Shown here piece after piece: positions 20,529-31,495 of a stretch of DNA of 64,000 bases. The notes under the pieces were generated by a model. The model was not told the DNA's origin. It did no database searches and was given only the letters and a program-made list of their open reading frames with translations. This stretch comes from Whalleya microplaca (taxonomy: Eukaryota > Ascomycota > Sordariomycetes > Xylariales > Xylariaceae): the NCBI GenBank assembly GCA_022497155.1, contig MU385714.1, positions 1,054,001-1,118,000 of the forward strand, given 5' to 3'. Both the position numbers and the translations under genes were made by a program. Position 1 is the stretch's first letter; the number at the start of each line of letters is the position of its first letter.

Positions 20529-21822
20529 TTACTGCATGGGGACAGGAGGCTTGGTCGGCATCACGACCATGTTCTTGGTGTACGTCTGCTTGTAGCGAGC
20601 AGCCAGTTCCTGGTGCTGAACGACGAACACGTCGGCGAGATGGAAGAGCCATATCAGCTTTCCCGAGAGGCTCAGAGAGCTTGCTCTCGCCCAGCTTTCG
20701 ATGAAGATTGTGTTCATGTACTTCTCTGGGGCAATGTAGAACAGCTTCAGGAAGTGGGCAACCAGGAGGAAGAGGAATCCGGAACCGGGACCGTCAGTAA
20801 CGATGACACCAGGGAACTGGAAGCCATGGACGCGTCGGGTGGATGGGACAGAGATGAGAATACGCAAGATGTGGACGATGTTCAAGAATACTGTCCACGG
20901 GGTGGTGAACCAACTCTGATGCACAGCTCGTCCACGACGAAAGGACATGACGTCAAATGTACCACAAGGGAGACCTTGTTGACCGAATCGGTCACCGAGA
21001 TCTTGCTCGAATTTCAGGACCTTATCAAAACTCAAGCGATCGTCAGTGCCGAGTACCCATCGTCGGTGCGAGTTTGCCTCAGGGCGGATGCTTTGCTTAA
21101 TCATCTTAAGCATCTCGCTGGTGTGACCACCAGAGCCGCAAACGATCAGGGCGTAGTGAGGAGTGGATGACTGGCGCCATCCACGCAAGATCTTGGTGGG
21201 GGCAATACGTCCAGACACAAGTTGTCGTTGGCGGTACTGATGTATTGTTAGCATAATCAACAATAAACCTTCAAATTAGTGGGATCAAACGCACTAGGAT
21301 GAAAATAACGACAAGAGTGACCAAGATCGATGAGTAGGAGGAGATGGCCTTGCTGAAGATGGCGGCTACAACAGAAAACAGGAAACTGAAGATCAGAGCG
21401 ACTCCATGCTTGAAAGACTTGAGGAAGAGGCGGACGACGTCTACGAGCGGACCCATGACGTCGAAGGATTCGGTCATGAATCTATCTCGGTTGGAATCCA
21501 TCTCGGCGATGCACTGTTGATGGTCCAGGTTCAACGAATTTCTGATTTCAGGAGGATACTGAATGTTTTGGGTGCAGTGAGACGATCTTGTTTTGGTTCT
21601 AGATTGCGAAGAACCTGAAGAACCTGAACTGTTGTTGTTTGGAGGAGGTTGAGTGGTGGAAGAGTATGAATCGGTGGGGTGGCCATTGTAGGAGGACTCC
21701 TGCCACGAAACACGGGGCTCGGCAGCGGCAGCATGTGGCTCGGAATCGGCAGCGTGTGGCTCGGAAGCGGCAGCATGCGGCTCGGAAGCACGGGGCTCAG
21801 CAGCACAGGGCTCGGCAGCCAT
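20529..21822 (-). CDS. ALG14: UDP-GlcNAc transferase subunit Alg14
   Basis: Membrane anchor of the Alg13/Alg14 transferase that adds the second GlcNAc to dolichol-PP-GlcNAc on the cytosolic ER face. Exons 21822-21295 and 21236-20529, with a 58-bp intron, give 411 aa. Residues ~120-176 hold hydrophobic membrane segments. The glycosyltransferase part starts with VCGSGGHTSEML (GSGGHT at 210-215), followed by VIVTDGPGSGF and YIAPEKYMNTIFIESWAR. Yeast Alg14 is 237 aa; the extra length here is an N-terminal tract of ~110 residues. The tract opens with AEPHA-type repeats encoded by a minisatellite and continues into Ser/Asn/Gln-rich sequence. An internal Met at 108 would give a normal-sized protein, so the true start is open. 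Catalytic-family identity is certain. Confidence 0.9.
21718..21820 (-). repeat. Coding minisatellite in ALG14 N-terminus
   Basis: Three 21-bp units (21718-21738, 21739-21759, 21760-21780) and two 15-bp units (21781-21795, 21796-21810), each starting CTCGG or CTCAG on the plus strand. All unit lengths are multiples of three, so the reading frame is kept whatever the copy number. Confidence 0.85.
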
Positions 21823-23323
21823 TTTGCACCCAGAGTCAAATCTCCAAGCCGCAGCACATGTATTTGATGCGGCTCCTTCCCTCCAAAGCGAGCTTAGCTA
21901 GTGACACTAAACGCTGACCCTGATCAGGATAACCCTCTCTTTCTAGCCGACACAGGCCGTATAATCACTGGTGACACTCTACAAGATAATGAGCGTTCCT
22001 CAGCTTATCCCTTTAGACTGCTGCACTAGGGAGAGATGGACAAGACCCCTTTTCTTAGAGTCTGTCGAAGCTTTGTCAACCACACACCCCCTCAGGGCTG
22101 CCAACTGGACTGAAGCTGAAGATTATTGTGTCCAGTCAAGCCATTACTCGAGTAGTACCGCTGCCTCTAGTTCGATCGATTAGTATATATATAACGAAAC
22201 TCGGAGTAGAACGGAAGGTGAAAAGAGGACGTGAATGCTAACATATCTACGCATCCCTAGGACACGCACACTCGTACCAATTGATCATAGGTACATGAAG
22301 AGCTTCACAAGAGACAGATAACCGCTTGGGCTTCCTCACCATGGAGAGGACCATGCCAACAAGTTTGCTGCAAACAAATCTAGTGATAACTAGAATGGAC
22401 GTGTTTCAGACATCCGAAGCAGCATTTGGCATTTCTTGGGTAATATCTGAAACTGGTGTGTGAAGCTGATATTTCAGTTGGCACCACTCTCCTGGATACA
22501 AGTGTTAATTCAAAGTGAGCAGAACAACTAAGTGGAGAAAACAACAACGTACGAGCAAGATGGCCCTATGGCCGACTTGAACATGACAGAATAGCAGAGT
22601 CTAGCATCTAGATATCGACGATGGGAAGACTTTTCCGTGCAAGATATTGCTGTATCCAGTGGTTTGCGGTCCTTTGTTAGAGCACTTGCTACGGCGACTA
22701 ACATGCCTTACAGGTAATTTCGATGCCTTGTGAATATGCCTTATTCATTGGCCGGGGAGTTTCACGAAGGCATCAGTGCCGTACTGGAATCATCTCCAAG
22801 TCACCACAGCGTGAATGTATCATCAGAAGAAAAGAAAAAAGAATATAAAAATTGGACTGACCTGTCCTGCTTCACAAGGGTTCTCTGTTGTCCTTCAGGA
22901 TCCGATATCTCCTCTGGTGATCTCCAGCGGAATCCTGAAGTTCGGGGACAACTGAGTCCTTATTTGCGACTGGACCTCCAATGTTGTTGGTGGTGTTAAG
23001 AGGTGAAGTATTTCTACACTAGCGTTGATTGTGGACCGAGCTGATCTATTTCGATTTTAGCGTTATCGACCTTGTTATCATTATCGTTATCCTAATCGTT
23101 GAGCTTATCGCAACCGCCCAGCTGCTGCTCCATAATCAACTACCCTGGTACATACCTACCTATGTATCAGCGCTTCGGCCGGGGTTTTTAGCCGAGGAAC
23201 TTCCTTTACACGCCCACTTTTAGCGCCATCCTCGACAGCTGCAAAGCGACGCAAGAGCCAAGCTCGTTGTTTACTTGGATTACAAACTCATTGTCTTCTT
23301 CCCTGAGGCTGATCACCTACACC
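21823..23323. promoter_or_regulatory. Divergent intergenic region ALG14/IMA1
   Basis: 1.5 kb with no supported gene. Near 23055-23110 there is a run of TTATC/TTATCG repeats, and several short frames without features. It presumably holds both promoters. Confidence 0.4.
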
Positions 23324-25615
23324 ATGGCGGCCTTACGGTCGAGGAGGAATCTTAGCTGCTTCTACTGTGGCCGAAGGTCTAAGTTACGGTACGAAGGTCA
23401 GGAATCATTTGTGTGCTCGATCTGTGATGCGACAAATTGGTTGGACGAGGTAAGGATACCACCACGCATTCGAAGTCCCTTGGAAGCACGCTGACGAAGT
23501 CCAAGCATGGGGACATTACAGACCCGCCTTCTGCAACATCAGCTATCGAGCGCAGCCAGGTTCAATATGCCGTCCCACGATCAGCAACGGCTCGTTTGCG
23601 GTCGCCATCGATGCCACCAGACGCAGCGGGCTCTGAGGACCCTGTCTTCTGTACGACCTGCTTAAGGAACCAGCACATGCTTACCAGTTCCCTTGCTCAG
23701 TTTGAGTGGCCGGATGATGTCAGCAGTGTCGAATATGCCGCTCGTGAGCGCAAATATTACGCCCTTCGAAGAGACCTCGAGAAACGATATCCTCAGATGT
23801 GCGCTGAGTGCGAGCCCAAGGTGGATAAGAAGCTACATGAGGCTAGCTATACCGCGCAGACTGATCACCTCAGGCGCATGATGGATCGTACGCGGTCGCA
23901 ACGACGGGAAGTAAAGAAGCACGACGTCCTGGACGCACTCGACCTCGCCGGAAAGTCGAGCTGGCATTTTGGTTTCGCACTTCAATTCGTATGGCATGCA
24001 ATAATGATCTCCTCTCTTGCTATAGAGTGGTACGACATGAGCGGAGGGAACCCGCGGGTGGCCTCGATCTTGAGCAGCGTCCAACAAATTGGCCAAGACC
24101 GATTGCCTCATGTAGATCGATCTATGCAATGGGCCATTAATCTCGGAATGTGTTCGTTTCCCTGGAACCCCCGATTCAAACAGACAATCCGGGGGTTTAC
24201 GGCGCATATTCTGGGATTTAGACAGTGGTATACGTACCAGCTACTTATACTGTTGATACGATTCGTTTGCCTCTCGATGGCGCAATATGGTGCCTCAAAA
24301 GGCCTGCCGCCGGCGACTCAGTTCGGAGCACAGTTGGTCATCGCAGCACTCATGGTCTATGTAAGGATAGAGAACAGCTACAAATGAATGTCACTAACGG
24401 ATATTGTAGGTTTATCGGACGGCAAGAAAGTCTATCCATACGGACATGACGCCCCTCTTTCGTCCGAAGTCAAAGGTCGCCAGCGAGCAAATTTCTCCAG
24501 CCAGATCAGCATCACAGAATGACTCCAATGACCTAGGCAGTGTACTAGACGAGATTCTCCATTCACCTTCTGAGAAGCGTGCCGAAACCAGCCGTGACTC
24601 TCTAGGGCCAAGCGTTCACCACGTTAATGCTACAAATACTAATTTGTCAGCTAAGCCATATAACAGTCTTGGTGAAAGGAACATCCCCGAGCCTACGATT
24701 GGATCCTTACACCTATCCAACCCGATTCAGGCCGAACGGCCAGCACCACAGATCACCCATTACGAAGAAGAGATGGACTGGTCGCCATCTGCTTCACAAC
24801 ACCGAGCTTTCAGCTCGTACAATCCGTACAAAGTAAAGAACACGAACCCGCGCTTTAGCGATGCCCCGTTAGAACCAAAGTCCGGGCCATTTTGGTACAA
24901 AGTCCCCCAGGCGCCTATCAGTCCTGCGCAGAAGCTACGCAACCCTCCAATGCGACCAATTATCCGAGAAAGTCCGAAGGAGAAGAAGGAAAATTTCTTT
25001 CGAAGTACTGCTAGGGGTCCAGTCGAGATGGGATCATCAAGCCAGGGCAGCTTGTCAGATATCAAGTTTGCCGATCCCAAGTTCTACGCCCCAGAAGTAA
25101 AGGATGACCCTAGGGATAGCCTCTCGAACATGTTTGCGAGCTCCTTCAGCATCAGCCCGAGCCCAGATGAGGAGGGTTTACGGAACGCTAGAACGGCGGC
25201 TAACAAATACTCTCCTTTCAAAAACGGTTACGACACAGACGCAATACCAAATCGTAGCATGACACGCATTGGGGAGTTTGTTGTGCTCATCGGCGCACTA
25301 TGCGCGTGGGTTCTGGCCCTTGGCACGGAAGAGCAGTACGGTCGTCCTCTTGCTTTAGCTTCCATCTGCGCCTGCTTGATCGTATCAATCCGACTTGCTG
25401 CGGATTTGCAGGTAGATGCATATATCAGGAATGGCAAGCCGCCATCAATTTTTGTTGCATCATGGGCGACTCTAGGTATGGCACAGGTGATTGCTGCCCT
25501 TGCTCTGGTGTGGAACATTTGGTCGGGGAGCACGGCTGGGATTTCCTGTGGCGCATACGGCAATGGTCTTTTCGCCACTGTGATTGCCCACCAGATGTGG
25601 CATATTTTTGTATGA
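23324..25615 (+). CDS. IMA1: Inner nuclear membrane protein Ima1 (Samp1/NET5 family)
   Basis: Three exons (23324-23449, 23506-24360, 24410-25615) give 728 aa. The N-terminal Ima1 domain has two CxxC pairs at the start (CFYCGRR, CSICDATNWLDE) and another pair (CTTC, CAEC), as in the zinc-binding Ima1/TMEM201 fold. Hydrophobic helices follow (~215-235 and ~300-345), then a ~270-residue disordered Ser/Pro-rich nucleoplasmic-type stretch, and three or four membrane segments from ~610 to the end. Fission yeast Ima1 acts at the inner nuclear membrane in nuclear-envelope organisation and links to heterochromatin. The first splice joins WLDE to HGDITDPP, the conserved continuation. Confidence 0.9.
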
Positions 25616-26359
25616 AAGGAGTTTGTGTTTCAGCCTCAAGGGCAGATGCAAGTGTTTTCATGGCTTGGCTATAAGCTGGGCTTATGTAATGTGGATATTA
25701 GTTATATCATGGCTCGGCAGGGCTGTACAAGAGCATCGTCATAAGGGGGTGAGGTGGGATTGCACCTCTCCATTGCATGTTGCATGGTTCCGGAGTTTGG
25801 GTTTTCACAGAGAATAGCATAGGAGCACCAATGATACCCGGAGGATTTCATTAAAGTCTCTTGGGCACTGCAGAGGATGCTGATGAAAAATGGAAGCCTT
25901 TGGGCCAAGGAGCGGTGATTGATTACCGAGGCCAAAATACCGTGCCCATAATCAGAATGTACATAGGTATACGAAGCATTTGTATGGACATGACGGTAAA
26001 CTGGAAGTATACGGAGGGATATGCAGCTGGGCCGGATAGACCGGGATCATACGATAACGGTAACTGATAACGCCACTGTCAGACTGTCAGCTGTCGATCG
26101 CGTACGCGGAACATGCAAGCACCGCAGAGGCTCATTTCCTCTTGAGCTAAAAGTTAACCCCTAATAAAAAACTCCAATGCGTTTACTAATAGTATTTCTT
26201 CGCCGTCCCCTTCGATACCTGTTTACCTTCTCTCCGAGTTACCTCTTTTGACCTTCTGTAGCTGTCATTGGGATCGTTCGTGCTTTCTCACCTCTCCAAG
26301 TCATTCCTTTGTTCTTATTGCTGTCTAGGTAGAAGCTCCCGCCAATTCCTACCGCAACA
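25616..26359. promoter_or_regulatory. IMA1 3' / SCS7 5' region
   Basis: 744 bp between same-strand genes. The last ~150 bp are pyrimidine-rich, typical of a fungal promoter/5'UTR. No gene seen. Confidence 0.4.
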
Positions 26360-27544
26360 ATGCCAGCGCTCGTTTTACCGACCCTCACCCAAGCCGAGGT
26401 CGAGTCGCATAACTCCGAGAAGTCCTGTTATGTCAGTATCGGCACCAATGTCTACGACGTGACCGACTTTCTCGAATCGCATCCCGGCGGCCCCGACCTG
26501 ATCCTCCCTTATGCCGGCAAGGATGTTGCCGAGATTCTCAAGGATGAAGACTCCCACAGGCATTCCGACTCTGCCTACGAGATGCTGGATGAATTGCATG
26601 TCGGCTTCATAGTCAACGAGAAGCTCGCACCCAACGGAGATGTGCAGAAGAAGGTCAGCGACTCTCAGATCAACGATGAAGTGACGCCTGCGGTGCATCC
26701 GCGGACCGGTATGTCGTGCGAGGAGGACTTGAGCAAGGAGACAGACTACGACACGGACTACAAGCGACATAAGTTCCTCGACTTGAACAAGCCGCTCTTG
26801 CTGCAGGTATGGTTCGGGGGCTTCAGCAAGGAATTCTATCTGGACCAAGTTCACCGTCCAAGACACTGCAAGGGAGGGTTCTCGGCACCACTATTCGGAA
26901 ACTTCCTGGAGCCGCTCAGTTTGACCCCTTGGTGGTTGATTCCTCTCATTTGGCTGCCTTGCATTACATACGGCACCGTCTTAGCTTCCGAAGGCTTCGA
27001 AAGCAAACTCTCAATGGCTCCATGGTGGCTGTTCGGTGTACTCATCTGGACTCTGGTAGAGTACGTCCTGCACCGATGTCTCTTCCATCTTGACTAGTAG
27101 GTTTATTCCGCATCTGATACGGGGCCTTATAATGTATTGACTTCTCTCAGCTATCTACCCGACAATAGAGTAGGAATCACGATGCATTTCCTACTCCATG
27201 GCATTCACCACTACCTTCCCATGGACAAATACCGCCTGGTCATGCCGCCAACCCTTTTCCTGGTGCTTGCGACACCTTTCTACAAGCTCGCACATGCCAT
27301 CTTTTACTGGAACTGGCACATGGGTACGGCTGTGTACTGCGGTGGCATATTTGGATATGTATGCTATGATCTGACGCACTACTTCCTCCATCACCAGAAC
27401 CTCCCTCTCTGGTACAAGGACCTCAAGAAGTACCACCTTGCCCACCACTTCCTGGACTACGAGCTTGGCTTTGGCGTGACCAGCCGCTTCTGGGACCAAG
27501 TGTTCGGCACTGAACTGCAGACTTCTGTCAAGAAGACGAATTAA
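26360..27544 (+). CDS. SCS7: Ceramide very-long-chain fatty acid 2-hydroxylase (Scs7/FA2H)
   Basis: ER membrane di-iron enzyme that alpha-hydroxylates the fatty acid of ceramides, using cytochrome b5-delivered electrons. Exons 26360-27096 and 27151-27544, with a 54-bp intron, give 376 aa; yeast Scs7 is 384. The N-terminal cytochrome b5 domain has haem ligands in HPGG (41-44) and the HRHSDSA segment (~66-72). The hydroxylase domain carries the His clusters EYVLHRCLFHLD, HFLLHGIHHYLP, DLTHYFLHH and YHLAHHF between transmembrane helices. The intron splits the Tyr codon between LFHLD and YLPDNR; read-through would stop at once. No missing ligand. Confidence 0.95.
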
Positions 27545-27799
27545 GGGACTCCCTGCATCGTCAACATTGTAAATTGGGGTTTTCCTTTGCACTATCACGA
27601 CGTTTCTGCTGGGGAAATAATGTAAATATGGGCCAGGGACTGACTGGTTCTGGATGGGAAGACCGGCAGATGAGGCGTTGGGCGGTGTTGTGACGTGACG
27701 GCTAATCATTGAGATACTCAGCTTATTCCAAACATGACTCGTAATACATAAAAATTAATATTGTACTTGTTTGGCTCGTGACACTTGGGTGTTTGCCTA

Positions 27800-27813
27800 C
27801 TTAGGTACCTAAG
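27800..27813. repeat. 14-bp perfect palindrome CTTAGGTACCTAAG
   Basis: The sequence equals its own reverse complement. It belongs to the AGGTACCT palindrome group scattered through intergenic parts of this window. Confidence 0.8.
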
Positions 27814-27879
27814 ATAGTTCTAGGAATGTCAGTCCGTTAAATCTAGCGCTGTTCTATGTTAAGGCCAGGAATACCTACC

Positions 27880-27897
27880 TACCTAGGTACCTAGGTA
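27880..27897. repeat. 18-bp perfect palindrome, two TACCTAGGTA cores
   Basis: Two overlapping TACCTAGGTA units share their terminal TA, making an 18-bp sequence identical to its reverse complement. Confidence 0.85.
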
Positions 27898-28420
27898 TGT
27901 ACAGAAACGGCTATACGTACCTAAGTAGCAACTACATGTAATTGTGTCTTCTTAATGTCAACTGGTGCTAAAAAGGTCCGCTGTCGTTATTGCTATCACT
28001 GCAATGATCAATCTGAGGTAGCTATTGATGTACATAGCTACATACACGTACCTGCTGTTTAAAAATAGACAATGCAACCTCTTGCCCAGGTGGTTAATAG
28101 AAGGTACATACTTTATATGTGCATGTATGTCAGATGTGGCTGCCAGCCTGCTTCCAGATTGTCGCTTGGCAAGGCTTCTACATTAACTTTTGCCGAAAAG
28201 CGGCCGAGCTAACATTTTCACTGGATTTCTCCTGCTGGCCCCTCCACCCCAACCTTCCACGCTTCCCTTCCAACCTCAACACTAACTTATAATTCTCACC
28301 AGTGCAATAGGTTGCTTGCTGATACCCACCACCTAACCAGGTGATTTTCTCCCATTCAACAATCGCAACAACATATCATTCTCTACAGCCCGTTCCTGTC
28401 CTCTTGGCAAAGGTCTCAAG

Positions 28421-30272
28421 ATGGCGACCCTCGATGTAGAGGCCCTGCTCGATGCTACTGCCAGCACCAAGGCTGAGAGTCGATCTAAAGATACTCCCGA
28501 CCACCCGAATCCTGACCGAAGCGATCGCAAAGACGGTGACCGTAGCTCGGACCGTGGACGACGCGAACGTAGCGAGCGCAGCCCTGGCCGTAGACGCGAT
28601 CGTAGTGCCGACCGCGGACGACGTGATCGTGGCGATGACAGAGAAGCTACTCCGCGCAGTGATGCGGGTAGCCACAAGAGTAGGCGCCGAAGCCGGAGTC
28701 GTGATGATGATCGCCGACACTCACGCCGTCACAGAGGAGGTGATGGAGATTACTACCGCAGTGGCCGCGGCGGTCGAGATCGCTCTCGCTCACGCTCTCC
28801 TCGTCGGCACTATCGTCCCCGAGATGAATACCGCGATCGTGACAGCTACCAGCGAACCAGAGAAGACGAGAAGCATCGCGGAGGCCGCACACCCAAGCGT
28901 GATCCTACACCCCAGCTGACTGAGGACGAGAGAGATCGACGCACCGTGTTTGTCCAGCAGCTCGCTGCCCGCCTTCGCACCAAGGAGCTGAAGGAGTTTT
29001 TCGAGAAAGTCGGTCCAGTCAACGAGGCTCAGATCGTCAAAGACCGCATCAGTGGAAGATCCAAAGGGTAAGCTGTTCAACAAGCCAGGACCACTTAATG
29101 CGCACCCTGCTAATATCCATCATCAATAGAGTCGGCTACGTTGAATTTAAAAACGATGAATCCGTCACTGCTGCTCTTCAGCTCACAGGTCAAAAACTCC
29201 TAGGTATTCCGGTCATTGTCCAGCTTACCGAAGCTGAGAAGAACCGCCAAGTCCGCAACACCGAGGGCTCTGGCACCCATGCCAATTCGATCCCCTTCCA
29301 TCGTCTCTACGTAGGGAATATTCACTTTAGTATCACGGAGCAAGACTTGCAAAACGTATTTGAACCCTTCGGCGAGCTCGAATTCGTTCAGCTCCAGAAA
29401 GATGATAACGGTCGTAGCCGTGGATATGGGTTTGTACAGTATGTGTCAGCAACCTGATTTCGAAGCCCCATATGCTGACTAGAGTTTCCAGATTCCGTGA
29501 AGCTGACCAAGCTCGTGAGGCACTCGAGAAGATGAATGGATTTGACCTTGCAGGCCGCCCAATCCGGGTCGGTCTTGGTAACGATAAGTTTACCCCAGAG
29601 TCAACTGCCAGTATTCTTCAGAGATTCCAGGGACAAAACCAACCATACCAGGGATCTGCATTTTCCGGTGCTGGTGGGCGCGGTCCCCAGGCTTCCGGGT
29701 TCGATCGGGCCGGTGGTCGTGATAACGACAAGGCAACCGGTGCCAGCGCTCTAGATGACACTGATGTCGCGGGCGTGAACTTTAACAACTATAGCCGAGA
29801 CGCATTGATGAGAAAGCTCGCCAGAACAGACGAGACCTCTAACGGTGCCCGTGATGACAGACAGATTCTTAAGCCCAAGACGGAAACCAAGCCGCTGCCT
29901 GTAAATGTCAACATGGCTAGCCGATGTGTTGTTTTACACAACATGTTCGATCCAGCTGAGTATGGTGAACCCCATTGTTGTCATAATCCACAGGAACTGA
30001 CTAGTGTCTACAGGGAAGAAGGTGAAGTCTGGATCAAGGAACTGGAGGATGACGTTCGACAGGAAGCCGAGGAGAAATATGGCCACGTTGTCCATATTTC
30101 TCTTGACCCGAACTCGCAAGGAGATATCTATCTCAAATTCGACAAGGTCCAAGGAGGCGAGAATGCCATCAAGGGTTTGAACGGTCGCTATTTCGGTGGA
30201 CGTATGATCAGCGCTGCGCCTGTTGTGGATGCCGTCTACAGCAGTTTGTTCTCTCGTACCAAGGCTATCTGA
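28421..30272 (+). CDS. RSD1: RBM39/Rsd1-like SR splicing factor
   Basis: Four exons (28421-29067, 29130-29438, 29492-29959, 30014-30272) give 560 aa. Residues ~40-155 are an RS/RD/RR-rich domain. RRM1 starts at RRTVFVQQL and has the RNP1-type segment KGVGYVEF, which is created by the first splice. RRM2 has LYVGNIHF and GYGFVQF, the latter joined by the second splice. The C-terminal U2AF-homology motif domain has CVVLHNMF and RYFGGR, the R-x-F signature that binds U2AF-ligand motifs. Relatives (human RBM39, S. pombe Rsd1) act at early spliceosome assembly in the nucleus. The symbol is by domain order, and full orthology is inferred. The linker after RRM2 is Gly-rich. Confidence 0.9.
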
Positions 30273-31452
30273 GATGCTAATCGTTGGCCTGGCCTCTCCC
30301 TCCTCTAGGAATATTCATTGTAAGTTGCAACTATCCATCATTGTCTTCGGGCCTCTAGCTAAAACTTAGACTAGATAATCTTTCTAGGTGTACACGGTTT
30401 TCTGTATGGCGTCACAAGCAACCCGGATTTGTCTATTTCGGTCGGTCCCTTAATTTGGTAAACGACAATTACAACGGCAGCCTCACGGAGATCACCCGCC
30501 ACTCCCCCATTTCTACCACGTACAGCAAGCGGTTGATTCCATGCTGATTCTGCTGCAGCATACACATCTCGGAGGAACATGAGGAACACATGCATCCTCG
30601 AAGAGGATCCCTCAGCATAATTCTGCTCATGTCCGTACCAAAACGAACCTCGCCCCCGTCTGTAATAGTGGAGTAAGGGAGCATTTGCAAACTCACCGAT
30701 TCTAGGCCGAGCTTAGGTAATTAGATGTTTGATAGTACTAAATGACTTGCTCATAGACATGATAACTGTTCTAGTGACATGGGTTGGAAACGTCCATCAT
30801 TCCGTATGTGCCATTGGGACTTCAGCTACGGTTGGCAGAAGCCTATCTAGGTTTGCTCATCGCACCCACTTCTAATAGTATTTTCCACTTCACGCCACAC
30901 AGGAGACTGACACGCCTGCAGATACTGCATCCGTAGGCATGCATTCCAACATTCCCAGCTATGAGATATCCATCTTTCCCCAAATAGAATATTGTTTCCA
31001 TGTTACCTCAGGTCATCCTGCGTCAACCTCAGACACGGCTAGTGCCACGCATAAGAGTGACATGTTTATTCATGTTGCTCAGTCATAGATGTAGTTGTCA
31101 CTCACCTTTCCTGCAAGAACCATGTTCAAATAAAGCCTATACCCTAGTTTTTCCAACGCAGGACTAATGGATTACTGTCGTTAGATTTTCCACAGCGAAA
31201 TCACTGCCATAGTTCAGCTGTATGGGCCTGGTCCAAATGGCTTAGACAACACATGACATGAGAGCTTCAAGCTGTTCACTGAGCATGCCAAACTTCTCAG
31301 CTTCGTTTGACCTACAGGGAGCTTCCGGGCTAGTTGGTCTCTGGATAGATCATGAGTCCTCAAAAGAGGACTAGATGGACATCCCAGGCACAAGCCTGTG
31401 AACATCGTCTTGGTACGTGCCAATCTAGAGCTTTGCAGCTCCTCTTTCATTT

Positions 31453-31454
<2 letters not shown>

Positions 31455-31493
<39 letters not shown>
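31455..31493 (+). repeat. Poly(T) tract, 39 nt
   Basis: Uninterrupted run of 39 T, by far the longest homopolymer here. On the minus strand it is poly(A). I looked for a retroelement-like body or target duplication next to it and did not recognise one. Confidence 0.9.

Positions 31494-31495
<2 letters not shown>

Larger units (their letters stand above)
27545..28420. promoter_or_regulatory. SCS7 3' / RBM39-like 5' region
   Basis: 876 bp. It carries two perfect palindromes of the TACCTAGGTA type (27800-27813 and 27880-27897) and a strongly pyrimidine-rich tract at ~28230-28290 before the RBM39-like start. Confidence 0.5.
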
